64,000 nt of DNA from Bacteroidales bacterium. GTDB taxonomy: Bacteria > Bacteroidota > Bacteroidia > Bacteroidales > UBA932. Location of the stretch: assembly GCA_028724885.1 (NCBI GenBank), contig JAQYTJ010000036.1:81682-145681 (forward strand). The letters are read 5' to 3'. The notes beneath the pieces were generated by a model. The model had not been told where the DNA came from. It saw only the letters and a list, made by a program, of their open reading frames with translations, and did not search any database. Both the position numbers and the translations under genes were made by a program. This document shows, in pieces, positions 8,488 through 19,283 of this stretch. The number at the start of each line of letters is the position of its first letter. Position 1 is the stretch's first letter.

Positions 8488-9737
8488 CAGATGTAGACTT
8501 TGTCGCCGCGGCGAAGCTTATGTTCGCCTTTCCAGTCGTCAGGGAAAATGATCGGGATGGAGCAGAAACTGCCTTTCGTGGCCTCCGGAACAGGTTTTAG
8601 GTCTACTCTGATTTCTGAAGCCGTGCCTTCGAATAAGCCAGTGGTAGAGCCTGTCACTAGAATGTCATCATTCATGTGCAGTGGGGCGGATTCAATCAAT
8701 ATTTCAGCAACCCCGATTTTATCGAACCAATTCGTGATTTTTCCGCAGTAAATCTTCGTGCGGGTAGACTGGCTGCCATAAACCTTGCTCCATTCACCCA
8801 GCCTGGCACCCTGATAATAGCCATCCCAGAAACCCCTATTGAACACCTCGGCAAGCCTGGACTTCAACGATGCCGCATATTCAGGAGTGTATGTCCCATC
8901 GCACACGGCATCCGCCGCCTTTCTGTAGCACTCCGCCGTGCGTTTCACATATTCAGCGCTCCTTGCCCTGCCCTCTATCTTGAAAATGCGAACCCCGGCA
9001 TCAATGATCTTATCCATGAATTCAATGGTGCAGAGGTCTTTAGGCGACATGATATATTTATTGTCGATATTCAGCTTCGTCCCTGTCTCCAGGTCGGTCA
9101 CCTCGTAGCCGCGGCGGCACAGCTGATAGCATGCCCCTCGGTTGGCTGAAGCCCCGTAAGTTTGCAGGCTCAGGTAGCATTTGCCGGAAACGGCCATGCA
9201 TAGCGCCCCGTGAGCAAACATTTCAATACGCACAAGCTTCCCGGAAGGTCCGGTGATATGCTCCCTTTCTATGGCTTCATGAATATGTTTCACCTGATGC
9301 AGGTTTAGTTCCCTGGCCAGTACCACCACGTCTGCGAACTGAGAATAAAACCTAAGCGCTTCGACGTTGGAGACATTCAGTTGAGTGCTGATGTGCACCT
9401 CCAGACCAATCTGCCTGCAATATGAGATGCACGCCATGTCAGAAGCTATAATCGCATCCACGCAAGCCGCCTTCGCAGTGTCAAGCGCCTCACGCATCGG
9501 CTCCAAATCTTCTTCGTAAAGCACAATATTCAAAGTCATGTAGGCCTTTACGCCTGCTTCCCTGCACAGGCGGACGATTTCCGGTAAATCAGACGGCTGG
9601 AAATTATTCGCCGAATGCGATCGCATGTTCAGATTGCCAATCCCGAAATATACCGAATTCGCTCCGCCCTGAATCGCTGCCCGAAGGCACTCGAAGTTGC
9701 CCGCGGGGGCCATTATCTCCAAATCTTCCTTTTGCAT
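8472..9737 (-). CDS. U32 family peptidase
   Basis: LEIMAPAGNFECLRAAIQGGANSVYFG...ALCMAVSGKCYLS...NRGACYQLCRRGY...KIEGRARSAEYV. Confidence 0.95.
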   Translation of the reverse strand: MQKEDLEIMAPAGNFECLRAAIQGGANSVYFGIGNLNMRSHSANNFQPSDLPEIVRLCREAGVKAYMTLNIVLYEEDLEPMREALDTAKAACVDAIIASDMACISYCRQIGLEVHISTQLNVSNVEALRFYSQFADVVVLARELNLHQVKHIHEAIEREHITGPSGKLVRIEMFAHGALCMAVSGKCYLSLQTYGASANRGACYQLCRRGYEVTDLETGTKLNIDNKYIMSPKDLCTIEFMDKIIDAGVRIFKIEGRARSAEYVKRTAECYRKAADAVCDGTYTPEYAASLKSRLAEVFNRGFWDGYYQGARLGEWSKVYGSQSTRTKIYCGKITNWFDKIGVAEILIESAPLHMNDDILVTGSTTGLFEGTASEIRVDLKPVPEATKGSFCSIPIIFPDDWKGEHKLRRGDKVYIWQKAK

Positions 9738-9932
9738 GACGCAAAATTACATAATCTTTGGGATTGTTTAATATCGCATGACGCACATTCCTATATATAA
9801 GGTGAACATGTGCACGTTCGAGAAATGAGCATTTGATATTCAAAAGATTTAATAATATAAAATTTTCTTTGTAAACGTGATGTTCGGGTATAATATTTTC
9901 AGTAAAAGGTAAATTACTAATAATTTCTTAAT

Positions 9933-12335
9933 ATGCACGTCGACATAAGCCTTGAATATTTCACTAATGACGGAGAAACCGTCGCCATCGATTTCGGGAA
10001 GGGACCCGAGAATATGATTAGGGTCATAAACGGAGTCTGGGCATCTGTCAAAGACATAGATGTCGCTAAAAAGATCTCATATTCATTCTATGTCTTGAAA
10101 GATGGAAATGTCATCAGAAAAGAGTGGAGATCGCATGTTGTCCGCATTCCTTTTGATAAAGTAAAGAATAAAGACGATTTCAGCCTTCAGATTCGCGATC
10201 GCTGGGTGGATGCTCCTGATGATATGCCGCTGTGGTCTAAGGCATTTACGGACGTCATATTCCATAATAAGCCTGTTAAAACTAATGTGGCTGGCAATGT
10301 CTTTTTTACGCTTTCCTATCCTGACGTACGTTCAGGAGAAGTGCTTGCTATGACAGGGAGCGGCCCTCTCTTTGATGATTGGAAGAAATTCATTCCCCTT
10401 GGTTACGAGGACCCACCGTACAGAACTATATTCTTGAACGTAGCTGAGCCTTTCGAGTTCAAGTTCGTGATTTTGGATTCCAAGAAGGGCAGCCCGAAGC
10501 TGTGGGAATCGGGACCGAATCATTTCCTTGCGGAAGTGCCGGCAAAAGACAGTTTCCTCGCTATCCTTAACTTGCTGCCTGATTTCGAGAGGAAGCCATG
10601 GCGGGGTACAGGCACGGTAATCCCTATTTTCTCTCTACGGTCCGAAGATAGTTTCGGCGTGGGAGAGTTCGAGGATCTGAAAAAGCTTGCCGATTGGGCA
10701 GCTGATGCAGGCCAGAATATAATCCAAGTACTGCCAATCAACGACACGACGACGACCAAGACTTGGACAGATTCTTATCCTTACAGTGCGATCTCAAGTT
10801 TCGCCTTGAATCCTATCTACCTGTCTTTGACTGGCGCGGGGCATAAGCCTGATCCGGAATATAGGAAATCCCAGGCAGAGCTTAATTCTATGCAATATCT
10901 TGATTACGAAAGAGTCCTTAAGGAAAAGGAATACATGGCGAGGTGGCTTTTTCATAGGGACGGGCATAAAACGCTCTCTGGCGCAGATTTCAAGAACTTC
11001 ATGCAGAAGAACGCCTATTGGCTAAAGCCGTATGCCGCTTTCTGCGTACTCAGGGATCATTTCGGAACTGCGGATTTCGATAAATGGAAGGAATATTCCG
11101 AATATGACGAGGCAAGGGTGAATGAATATTGCCGCGAACACGCAGACGATGAAGAATTCTATTACTGGATTCAGTATCATCTGGACAGGCAATTGAAAGA
11201 TGCCGTTGAATATGCTCATTCTAAAGGCATAGCCATCAAAGGAGATATTCCAATCGGCGTTTCTAGGACGAGCGTCGAAACTTGGCGTTTCCCAAAGTTA
11301 TTTAATCTTGACTCCCAGGCAGGAGCACCACCTGATGCTTTCTCTGCAGATGGTCAGAACTGGGGGTTCCCTACATATAATTGGGATGAGATGGCCAAGG
11401 ATGGCTATGAGTGGTGGAAAGAGCGCCTGAAGAAAATGAGCGAATATTTCGATGCCTTCAGAATCGATCATATTCTTGGATTCTTCAGAATCTGGGAAAT
11501 CCCTGTCGATAAGAAATCTGGGCTTGACGGGCACTTCAATCCTGCGCTTCCGTACTCTGGCGACGAAGTTCGCAAAATGGGCTTCGATCCTAACTCTATG
11601 CTGTTCGTCCCGGACCCCCATCATGATGGATTGTACCATCCGAGAATATCGGCCAAAAGAACCGGCGACTATAAGTCATTGACTTCTTCGTTCAAAGATA
11701 GATTCAACAGGCTGTTTGACGATTTCTTCTATCACAGGAATGATGCCCTCTGGAAGGAAACTGCCATGAAGAGGCTTGCGGCTCTTCTGGGCGCAACGAA
11801 AATGCTGGCTTGCGGGGAAGACTTGGGGATGATCCCAGAGTGCGTCCCTGAGACGATGAGGCAGTTCCGGATACTCTCGCTTGAGGTGCAAAGGATGCCG
11901 AAGGAGTTAGGGAAAGACTTCGGCGACCCAGCAGAATATCCTTACCAGTCCGTATGCACGACCAGTTCACACGATACATCCACGCTAAGAGCTTGGTGGG
12001 AAGAAGATAGAGCGCTCACTGACCGGTACTATCACGAGATGCTGCACTGCAATGGTGACACACCATACTTCTGCGAGCCATGGATTTGCGAAAGAATCAT
12101 CGAGCAGCATCTCCTGTCGCCATCAATGCTTTGCATCCTGCCATTGCAGGACTGGGCTTCGATAGATGCTGAAGTCCGTTACCAAGGAGATCCGAAAGAC
12201 GAGCGCATAAACGTACCAGCCGAAGTACCTCATTATTGGCGCTGGAGAATGCCAATCACGCTCGAAAACTTGCTCTCGAGAACAGAATTCGGAAGCAGGT
12301 TACGCAGGATGATAAAGAATTCAGGCAGGGGCTGA
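9933..12335 (+). CDS. malQ: 4-alpha-glucanotransferase (GH77) with N-terminal starch-binding modules
   Basis: GTVIPIFSLRSEDSFGVGEFEDLKKLADWA; DAFRIDHILGFFRIWEIP; CGEDLGMIPECVPETM; TTSSHDTSTLRAWW. Confidence 0.95.
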   Translation: MHVDISLEYFTNDGETVAIDFGKGPENMIRVINGVWASVKDIDVAKKISYSFYVLKDGNVIRKEWRSHVVRIPFDKVKNKDDFSLQIRDRWVDAPDDMPLWSKAFTDVIFHNKPVKTNVAGNVFFTLSYPDVRSGEVLAMTGSGPLFDDWKKFIPLGYEDPPYRTIFLNVAEPFEFKFVILDSKKGSPKLWESGPNHFLAEVPAKDSFLAILNLLPDFERKPWRGTGTVIPIFSLRSEDSFGVGEFEDLKKLADWAADAGQNIIQVLPINDTTTTKTWTDSYPYSAISSFALNPIYLSLTGAGHKPDPEYRKSQAELNSMQYLDYERVLKEKEYMARWLFHRDGHKTLSGADFKNFMQKNAYWLKPYAAFCVLRDHFGTADFDKWKEYSEYDEARVNEYCREHADDEEFYYWIQYHLDRQLKDAVEYAHSKGIAIKGDIPIGVSRTSVETWRFPKLFNLDSQAGAPPDAFSADGQNWGFPTYNWDEMAKDGYEWWKERLKKMSEYFDAFRIDHILGFFRIWEIPVDKKSGLDGHFNPALPYSGDEVRKMGFDPNSMLFVPDPHHDGLYHPRISAKRTGDYKSLTSSFKDRFNRLFDDFFYHRNDALWKETAMKRLAALLGATKMLACGEDLGMIPECVPETMRQFRILSLEVQRMPKELGKDFGDPAEYPYQSVCTTSSHDTSTLRAWWEEDRALTDRYYHEMLHCNGDTPYFCEPWICERIIEQHLLSPSMLCILPLQDWASIDAEVRYQGDPKDERINVPAEVPHYWRWRMPITLENLLSRTEFGSRLRRMIKNSGRG

Positions 12336-13760
12336 TCAATCTCCTATCAGCACCTTTGATTTAATCCGGTCGAAGCTCCGAACTTTGTCCGGATTATATT
12401 TTGCGAGGCTTTTCCATTCGTCACTGCCACTTACTCCGGCCTGCGTCCAGTCGAACTGCTTGAAGCCGATGCGCTCTTGAGCGCCTTCTTTTTCTGCATG
12501 TGGAAATCGCCGGACGATATATTCACGAACGCAGGGTCTGCAATTATTGAATGCATGTCTTTCCCTGTGACCTTCCTCCATTCTCCAATGCTCTGTCCGT
12601 TGAAGCTCGCTTCGCCGCCGAAATGCCAATAGAGATTCTTGTCAGCGACGAAATGCAACTTGTTCCAATTGTGTCCCCACATATTCCCATCAGTGTTGCA
12701 GACGATATTTGAAGTGAAAGTGAAAGGATTGTGATCTTCTACTCGCGTCGCCTAAAGCTGTGCTAGGCTTTGGTTTAGGAATATGTTGTTTCGGATTACG
12801 TTGTTCTCGCCGTAATGCTGATGGAAGCCGCCGCTCTTGCAGCCAAAGACCAGATCGTTCTCCATCAATATTCCAGTAGAGCCATCATCTGTATAAAGCC
12901 CCCATCCTCCATAACCGTAAGAGAGGATGTCATGAACCACGTTATTGCTTACCACAGTGCCTTCTGAAAGGCCGAGCGTATAGACTGCGGCCATGTCGCT
13001 CAGCAGTCCCCCAGCAGATGTGATGGATGTGATTATATTCGATCCTGTTCCTTTTCGCCGGGCTAGGAGCATATCCCCACACCCAGCCAACGGAGACCCC
13101 ATGTGTAGTAGAAGTTGCAAATTTCATTGTGAGTGACGGCGTTGTCGGATGAATGAAATATTATCACCCCCTCGCCGCACTCCACGTCGTGGCAGCCATT
13201 CTTAATGATGCAGTTGTCCACGCTGACGTTCTTCGTCATTGGGTCTGAAAGCGACATAGAGCCTATCTTCATCCATCCGATGCCTAGATCGTGTTGCAGC
13301 AGCGGCTTACGGAACATCCCTCGCATCCTTCCTTGAACCATATTCCGTAATTCCCCGTGTGGGCAACCTCGCAATCTGTGAATGATATTCCTTGCGAGCC
13401 GGAAATCATTACGGATGCATCCTGAGCGGCAGCCCCTTGGCCTGGATCTAACCCTTTCCATGAAAGTGGCAATCTGGAATATTCACCGGCACCTATGATG
13501 CTGATTTCGGTGGCTGAGATTTCAAGTGGGCGTGTGATCCTGAATATTCCTTCGTCCACATGGATAGTAGTGCCTTCGTCAGCTTTCTTTAGGGCGGCCT
13601 CCACGGTTGCCAGAGGATTGGAGGAATTGCCAGCGGCAGAGTCATTGCCACTCGGGCTTACGAATATATCATCTGATGCGACGGCGGCATTTGAAAGACT
13701 AATGAAAAATGCCGAGATTAATATTGAATATATTAGCTTTATTGCTGTTAGTTTGGCACT
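12336..13760 (-). pseudogene. Degraded right-handed parallel beta-helix (polysaccharide-lyase-like) protein
   Basis: Homologous fragments spread over several minus-strand frames: DDIFVSPSGNDSAAGNSSNP..., [99 protein letters not shown]. Confidence 0.85.
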
Positions 13761-13780
13761 AATTAACAAAAAATATTTAG

Positions 13781-13788
13781 TATTTTTG
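13781..13788 (+). promoter_or_regulatory. Bacteroidetes -7 element TATTTTTG upstream of the asmA-like gene
   Basis: TAnnTTTG match 25 bp before the likely ATG (13813). Confidence 0.45.
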
Positions 13789-13812
13789 CTTAAAAACACT
13801 GATTCGTTGAAA

Positions 13813-16800
13813 ATGTTAAGGGAAATGAGGCAGAAAAGAAAATATGCTGCGCTAAGGGCTGTCCTGTTCAGCATCCTTGGTATCTGGGTTTTTGTCATCA
13901 TAGTCCTTCAAGTGCTGCTGAATTCGAAGGTTATTACCAGAGTCGTGAACGCAGTGGCTTCTGAATATATTGATGGCTCCATAGAGTTCGACAAGGTCAC
14001 CGCATCTATGTTCCGAAGCTTTCCTTATTTCAACGTCACAATCTACGACTTCTCCATAACTTATCCCCATGATAGATTCTCGTCTTTCGATGATTCACTG
14101 AGCGCCAACGATTTCCTGATGAGGCAGGGGAGGGGCTATGAGACCGACACCCTAGCCCACTTCGACAGATTCTCGGCGGCAATTGATTATGTCTCGCTGA
14201 TATTCGGTAAATATCGCATAAGGCTGGCAGAACTCTCGAGACCTAGGGTCTTCGCCCATCAGTATGATTCTCTGAACGCTAACTGGAATGTGTTCAAATT
14301 CTCATTGGGAGACGGTTCAGATGCATCTTCGCATCAGCTGCCACCGATTTCCGTGTCTAGGGTACGCCTGTCGGAGAGACCATTTGTCGTGTACACAAAT
14401 CCTGCCGACACAATATTCGGCACCGTGTCCCTGAAGGAACTGTTTTTCAATGGCCGCCTTACGACAGAGAAAGGCAGGAAGACCGACATATCGCTGTCTC
14501 TCGATTCTCTATTCTTTGCAGGAAGGCTGCCCGCTGACACGCTGGCTTTTGCGATGGATCAGATGCGGATTAAGAATCATGGCGAATATTTCGATGTAGG
14601 GATGAATTCCAAGGCATTCCTTGCTCTCAGATCCAATGGAAGGATGGTGATTCCGATTAACATTGACGGCCTTATCAAGCTAGATCTTGCCGAAAAAATT
14701 CTGGATGTGCCAGAATTGTCCGTCTCTGTGGCAAACGTCCTCGTTAAGGGAGATGCCTATCTCAGGCTTAGAGAGCAGAAACCTTACATCAAGGCTGATC
14801 TCTCTATCGACAAGCAGAGAGTCAGTGAGATAGCGTCGGCTTTCAAGGATAACTTCCCTGTTCTTGGAAAATTCTACACCGACGCAGCCATCACCCTCGA
14901 TGCTCATTGCGATGGTGAATATTCCGAAGGCGTTTTCCCGAATATGTCCGTGCGCCTGCGGATTCCTCGCTCCGAGATCACATACGAGGGTATGGGCGAG
15001 AAGGGTGCCTTGGATCTGGATTTGACTTTGGCGACGGAGGACGGGAAGCTGCGTGCCAATATGCCCGATTTCTGTTTCTTGCTCAGAGGACTTGAGCTGA
15101 ATCTTTCTGGGTCGTCTGGGAACCTTCTGGCCAGTGATCCGTCAATTACTCTGGATAGCGACATCAAGGTGGACCTTGACTCTCTGTCTTATCTTTTTCC
15201 TGACAGCCTAGGTATTTTTGTCTCGGGAAATTTCACGGGCAATGTTTCGGGAACCACCCTCATGTCACAGCTGGATGCATACAACTTCTCTAGCTGTGGG
15301 TTGTCTGGTACCCTGGAGAGCAGCGGCATCGAGATCAGCATCCCGCGCGACACCCTGCTGGCGTATCTCGGATCGACTTCTATCAATCTTGGACGGGATG
15401 AGGACGGCATCCATGCGAATGGAGAGGAGAGTGTCACCTGCTTGAAAGCCGAGACCGACAGCCTTTTTGCAACTTATGGCTCCTCGATGTTCATACGGGG
15501 CAGCGGCGTGAAATTGCTTGCCCACAATTCCAGAGACGAGATCAAGTCGAATCCAGGGAAGCATCCTCTCCATGGCCACCTGGAAGTGGCGGCAATCGGT
15601 CTCAGGGGAGCGGATTCAGTGTTCGTCGGGGTCAAAGATGCCAGCAACATATTCATTTACAAGCCGGAGGTCTCGTGCGGCAAGACTATTCCTTATCTGA
15701 ATCTGAATTGCAATTATGATGGGGCGGTCTTGCGCTCAGGCGTGGACAGGTATTCTGTTTCCGGCATCAGGCTGACTGCGTCTGCGCATCCTGACGATAG
15801 GGCAGAGCTTAGCAGGAGGCAGAAACTAGATTCGCTGCACAGGCTGTATCCTTTGGTTCCTAGAGATTCGCTTTTCAGGTATGCTTTCAGATTGCTGAGG
15901 GCGGGCAGATCCGTTCCGGATTACCTTTCCGAGGAAGATTTCAAAAAGAAGGACATAGACATCCATTTGAGCGATGCAATGGCGCAATATGTTCGCAATT
16001 GGGACTTCCTGGCAGAGTTCAAAATAGATGAAGGAACCGTAATCACCCCATACTTTCCGTTGGAAAACAAGATTTCAAATTTCGAAGGTAGGCTCAGCAA
16101 TGACAAGCTGGAGCTGGCCAACGTGTCTGCTCATTCTGGAAATTCGGAGCTTTCGGTCAGAGGTTCGCTGACCGGCCTGAAGCGTGCGCTCTCTGGGCGG
16201 GAAAGGTCGCTTCTGAACCTAGATTTGAACGTGAATGCAGTACTGATAGACGTGGATGAGATATTGCAAGCCTTGAACGCCGGTAGCAAGTACGTAAAGC
16301 CTGAGAGCCTTGACGAGTCCGTCGCAGACAATGAATATATGGAAAAGGTGATGGAGAAAGCTGTACTAGACAGCACCATAGAGCGCTCAACTGTGATTTT
16401 GCCTTCCAACCTCAATGCGAAAGTGAATATTCAAGCCGACAAGGTCGTATATTCGGATATGGAGACTTCATATCTCTCTTCCGACATCGAAATGAAGCAG
16501 CGCTGCCTTCAGGTGACGAACACCTTGATGATGACGAATATGGGCGAGGCATATCTGGAGGGTTTCTATTCCACTAAGACGAAGAAAGACTTGAAAGCAG
16601 GCTTCGATCTCACGCTTTCCAACATCACTGCCGAGAAAGTTATCCATTTGTTCCCTGCGGTGGACAGCATCGTCCCTATGTTAAAGGCTTTCAATGGCTT
16701 GCTGGATTGTGAGATGGCTGCTACTACCACGATAGATGAGAAAATGAATATCCTGCTTCCTACCCTGAATGGCATCATAAAGGTCGATGGCAAAAACCTG

Positions 16801-17376
16801 CTGCTAGAGGGTGGCAAGGAAGTGAATAAGCTTCGCAAGACGCTGATGTTCAAGAACAGGGATTCGAGCGTGATTGCAGACATGTCCATAAGAGGCATAT
16901 TGAAGGACAATAAGCTTGAGATTTTCCCATTTCTCCTGAAGGTAGACCGGTATACTTTGGCTCTCAGTGGTCTGCAGAAGTTCGACCAGAATTTCAAGTA
17001 CCACTTCTCTGCTTTGCGCTCTCCGATTCCGTTCCGTTTCGGGGTGAATCTGAAAGGCTCGTTCTCCGACTGGGGCTGGAAGCTTGGGAGAGCTAAGTAC
17101 AAGAGCGTCAGATTGCCATCGTTTGAAGATCAGGTGGATGCCTTGAGGCTCAATCTCGTGAATTCAATTCACAATATTTATCAAAGCGGGGTCGACCAGG
17201 CATTGCTGCGGACTGAGCAGTCTCAAGAGGCGATAGAGAAGAAAAAATCTCAGCTTGACTATTCTTCTGAGGCTCAGACCGATTCGCTCAGTACGTCCGA
17301 GAAAGGCATCATGAAAGCATTCGAGAAGATTATCAGCGGCACGGTTGTTCAAGCTCCTGAAACAGATAATAAATAG
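13813..17376 (+). CDS. AsmA-like C-terminal domain protein (large membrane-anchored)
   Basis: N-terminal TM segment; FDKVTASMFRSFPYFNVTIYDFSI; C-terminal LRSPIPFRFGVNLKGSFSDWGWKLG. Start moved from the longer ORF because upstream sequence overlaps the pseudogene. Confidence 0.8.
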   Translation: MLREMRQKRKYAALRAVLFSILGIWVFVIIVLQVLLNSKVITRVVNAVASEYIDGSIEFDKVTASMFRSFPYFNVTIYDFSITYPHDRFSSFDDSLSANDFLMRQGRGYETDTLAHFDRFSAAIDYVSLIFGKYRIRLAELSRPRVFAHQYDSLNANWNVFKFSLGDGSDASSHQLPPISVSRVRLSERPFVVYTNPADTIFGTVSLKELFFNGRLTTEKGRKTDISLSLDSLFFAGRLPADTLAFAMDQMRIKNHGEYFDVGMNSKAFLALRSNGRMVIPINIDGLIKLDLAEKILDVPELSVSVANVLVKGDAYLRLREQKPYIKADLSIDKQRVSEIASAFKDNFPVLGKFYTDAAITLDAHCDGEYSEGVFPNMSVRLRIPRSEITYEGMGEKGALDLDLTLATEDGKLRANMPDFCFLLRGLELNLSGSSGNLLASDPSITLDSDIKVDLDSLSYLFPDSLGIFVSGNFTGNVSGTTLMSQLDAYNFSSCGLSGTLESSGIEISIPRDTLLAYLGSTSINLGRDEDGIHANGEESVTCLKAETDSLFATYGSSMFIRGSGVKLLAHNSRDEIKSNPGKHPLHGHLEVAAIGLRGADSVFVGVKDASNIFIYKPEVSCGKTIPYLNLNCNYDGAVLRSGVDRYSVSGIRLTASAHPDDRAELSRRQKLDSLHRLYPLVPRDSLFRYAFRLLRAGRSVPDYLSEEDFKKKDIDIHLSDAMAQYVRNWDFLAEFKIDEGTVITPYFPLENKISNFEGRLSNDKLELANVSAHSGNSELSVRGSLTGLKRALSGRERSLLNLDLNVNAVLIDVDEILQALNAGSKYVKPESLDESVADNEYMEKVMEKAVLDSTIERSTVILPSNLNAKVNIQADKVVYSDMETSYLSSDIEMKQRCLQVTNTLMMTNMGEAYLEGFYSTKTKKDLKAGFDLTLSNITAEKVIHLFPAVDSIVPMLKAFNGLLDCEMAATTTIDEKMNILLPTLNGIIKVDGKNLLLEGGKEVNKLRKTLMFKNRDSSVIADMSIRGILKDNKLEIFPFLLKVDRYTLALSGLQKFDQNFKYHFSALRSPIPFRFGVNLKGSFSDWGWKLGRAKYKSVRLPSFEDQVDALRLNLVNSIHNIYQSGVDQALLRTEQSQEAIEKKKSQLDYSSEAQTDSLSTSEKGIMKAFEKIISGTVVQAPETDNK

Positions 17377-17438
17377 CACTAAAATAAAAAGTCTGATAAA
17401 TAGTCCGCTGAAAATTCGAGTTTTTCAGAAAATATATT

Positions 17439-17446
17439 TAAATTTG
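17439..17446 (+). promoter_or_regulatory. Bacteroidetes -7 element TAAATTTG upstream of tRNA-Leu
   Basis: Exact TAnnTTTG match. Confidence 0.45.
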
Positions 17447-17541
17447 TAATACTTTCGGGCTCGGAATCGGGCAGCTTCCATAAGTCCTTTTCCCCGTGAG
17501 AATCTCGTTCACATCATCGGATTCTCTTCTCGAAAGGTTTT

Positions 17542-17622
17542 GCGGGTGTGTTGAAATTGGTAGACAAGCCAGACTTAGGATCTGGTGCCTAGTGCATATG
17601 GGTTCGAGTCCCTTCACCCGCA
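17542..17622 (+). tRNA. tRNA-Leu (anticodon TAG)
   Basis: GCGGGTG acceptor pairs CACCCGC; anticodon arm CCAGA-CTTAGGA-TCTGG; TTCGAGTCC T-arm. Confidence 0.95.
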
Positions 17623-17626
17623 CATA

Positions 17627-17660
17627 AAACCCCTCTTAATCATTTGATTTTGAGGGGTTT
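17627..17660 (+). terminator. Rho-independent-like terminator after tRNA-Leu
   Basis: AAACCCCTC...GAGGGGTTT perfect stem followed by ATCTTTT. Confidence 0.75.
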
Positions 17661-17672
17661 ATCTTTTGGACT

Positions 17673-17692
17673 GGTGTACTAAAAGTGTACTA
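17673..17692. repeat. Left subterminal 20-bp repeat GGTGTACTAAAAGTGTACTA
   Basis: Identical to 23980-23999; each contains two GTGTACTA at 11-bp spacing. Confidence 0.92.
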
Positions 17693-17737
17693 TTGGCCAA
17701 AAATGTTGTTTTTTGTCGGTTTTTGTTGGCTTATCTG

Positions 17738-18532
17738 TTATTTGTCTGAACCGTTCCTGAAAACATATACAAGATATTTTTTATCTTTCTGTCTCGTGGT
17801 TGCCCCACTGTTGGTTTTATAAACGTGAGCATAATTTTCATCCCTCAACCCTGAAGCTGTCCAATAATAATTGTCTGTAAAGCGATTATCCCCTCTTACG
17901 TCTGGAACTTCATCATTTGATGGAAGATGCCATTCCATATTATTATCAGGGTCGTGATTCATTTCAATACAATAGGCAAAAGCAGGGTAATTTTTATATG
18001 AATCAGCCCCGTTTGTGGTTTTTTCAAGATTATAAATTAGTTTAGTAAGCTCCTGACCTGACAATTTGGGCATTTCTTTTCTGTAGTAGGAAGCATTTGT
18101 TGTACACCATTCCATAGTATTCAACGGGGTACGTGTTCTTGCCTGTGTAACACAAATAGCCCCAACACGTACATTTGAAATTTTTACAAGAATGGTGTCA
18201 AATCTATGTCCCGTTGTTATGTTTGGATTTTCCTCAACATCAAAGGTTATTGTATTCCCTTTTAAAGATAAATGTTTTATCCAAGTTGAACCATCAGCCA
18301 ATAGGACTTCTCCCTCATCACTCTCCACATCTCTTGATAATGTAACGGTTTGTGAAGAAGCATTTGAATCAAGACTAATGTTGTCTATTTTAGCTAAAGG
18401 TGTGGTGTTGTGCTTCGTTTCAGGTGTTATTTCTGGCTCATTACTTTTTGAACAAGCAGAGACGGCCATAATGGCAATAGTAAAAAAAAGCAAAGTCTTT
18501 TGCATAGTATCACATAATATTATTCTAATCAC
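17738..18532 (-). CDS. Lipoprotein with BACON-like domain (element cargo)
   Basis: Lipobox-like ...AVSACSKSNEPE; SQTVTLSRDVESDEGEVLLADGSTWIKHLSLKGNTITFDVEENP. Confidence 0.7.
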   Translation of the reverse strand: MIRIILCDTMQKTLLFFTIAIMAVSACSKSNEPEITPETKHNTTPLAKIDNISLDSNASSQTVTLSRDVESDEGEVLLADGSTWIKHLSLKGNTITFDVEENPNITTGHRFDTILVKISNVRVGAICVTQARTRTPLNTMEWCTTNASYYRKEMPKLSGQELTKLIYNLEKTTNGADSYKNYPAFAYCIEMNHDPDNNMEWHLPSNDEVPDVRGDNRFTDNYYWTASGLRDENYAHVYKTNSGATTRQKDKKYLVYVFRNGSDK

Positions 18533-18712
18533 AAATATAGCAATTCAATGGAAACAATAAGAATATAACCAACGGTATTTTGCCAAAGTGTTGCATTTTA
18601 AAACACTTTGGCCGCTGAATGTTGGCAAGCCTCAACCTCAACAACAGCAAAACGGGCAAACCGTTGAGGCCGCCCGTTTACTTTTATGGTGTTTACATTG
18701 CAAATGTAACCT

Positions 18713-19219
18713 TTATAACTTTTCTGGGGTAATTCCCAACCGCTTGCACTCGGTCTTGTAGGCTTTATCATCAAAGTGGGAAAGTGTTCCCCAATCATCC
18801 ACCCCGCTGGTACATTGTGCCCTAATAACCGCCCTTGCATTGGTTTCACCCGTCTTTTGCTCGGCCACTTTTTCCAGAAGCCACGTTGCCGCCTTTAATC
18901 GGGTTGCTTCATTGTCAGAATGTAGGCAATTTCTAACGGCTGTTAGTGCATCATTGGTAAGGCCAAACAGACTGTTTTTCAAGTGTTCTTTGTAATCGTG
19001 CTTTTGCTGGTTGAAGAAGCATTGAAAGGTAACAATACCTTGCCAATCATAAATAGTGCCTCTGTTAACGCCTATTTTGGCCGCTACAGCGGTTATTGTT
19101 TCACCAGAAGCCAACAATATTGCCGCCTGTTCCTGTATCGGTGTAAGGCCTGTTTGCTGGCTTACCTGTGTTGCTTCTGGGCTTATCGCCTGTTGTAATT
19201 CCTGTTTCATTTTACTCAT
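18713..19219 (-). CDS. phBC6A51/terminase-small-subunit-like HTH protein
   Basis: LTPIQEQAAILLASGETITAVAAKIGVNRGTIYDWQ helix-turn-helix. Confidence 0.65.
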   Translation of the reverse strand: MSKMKQELQQAISPEATQVSQQTGLTPIQEQAAILLASGETITAVAAKIGVNRGTIYDWQGIVTFQCFFNQQKHDYKEHLKNSLFGLTNDALTAVRNCLHSDNEATRLKAATWLLEKVAEQKTGETNARAVIRAQCTSGVDDWGTLSHFDDKAYKTECKRLGITPEKL

Positions 19220-19253
19220 ATACCTGTAAACTTTGTAAACTTTTGTTAAATCT

Positions 19254-19272
19254 GGTTACTAATTTGGTAACC
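19254..19272. promoter_or_regulatory. Dyad GGTTACTAATTTGGTAACC upstream of the HTH gene
   Basis: Inverted repeat GGTTAC/GTAACC; near-identical copy at 20226-20244. Confidence 0.7.
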
Positions 19273-19283
19273 GTGTTGAGGCC

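Noticed and set aside
13495-13812. N-terminal extension of the AsmA-like ORF
   Set aside because: It overlaps the antisense beta-helix pseudogene and an AT-rich promoter region; the signal-anchor start near 13813 fits better.
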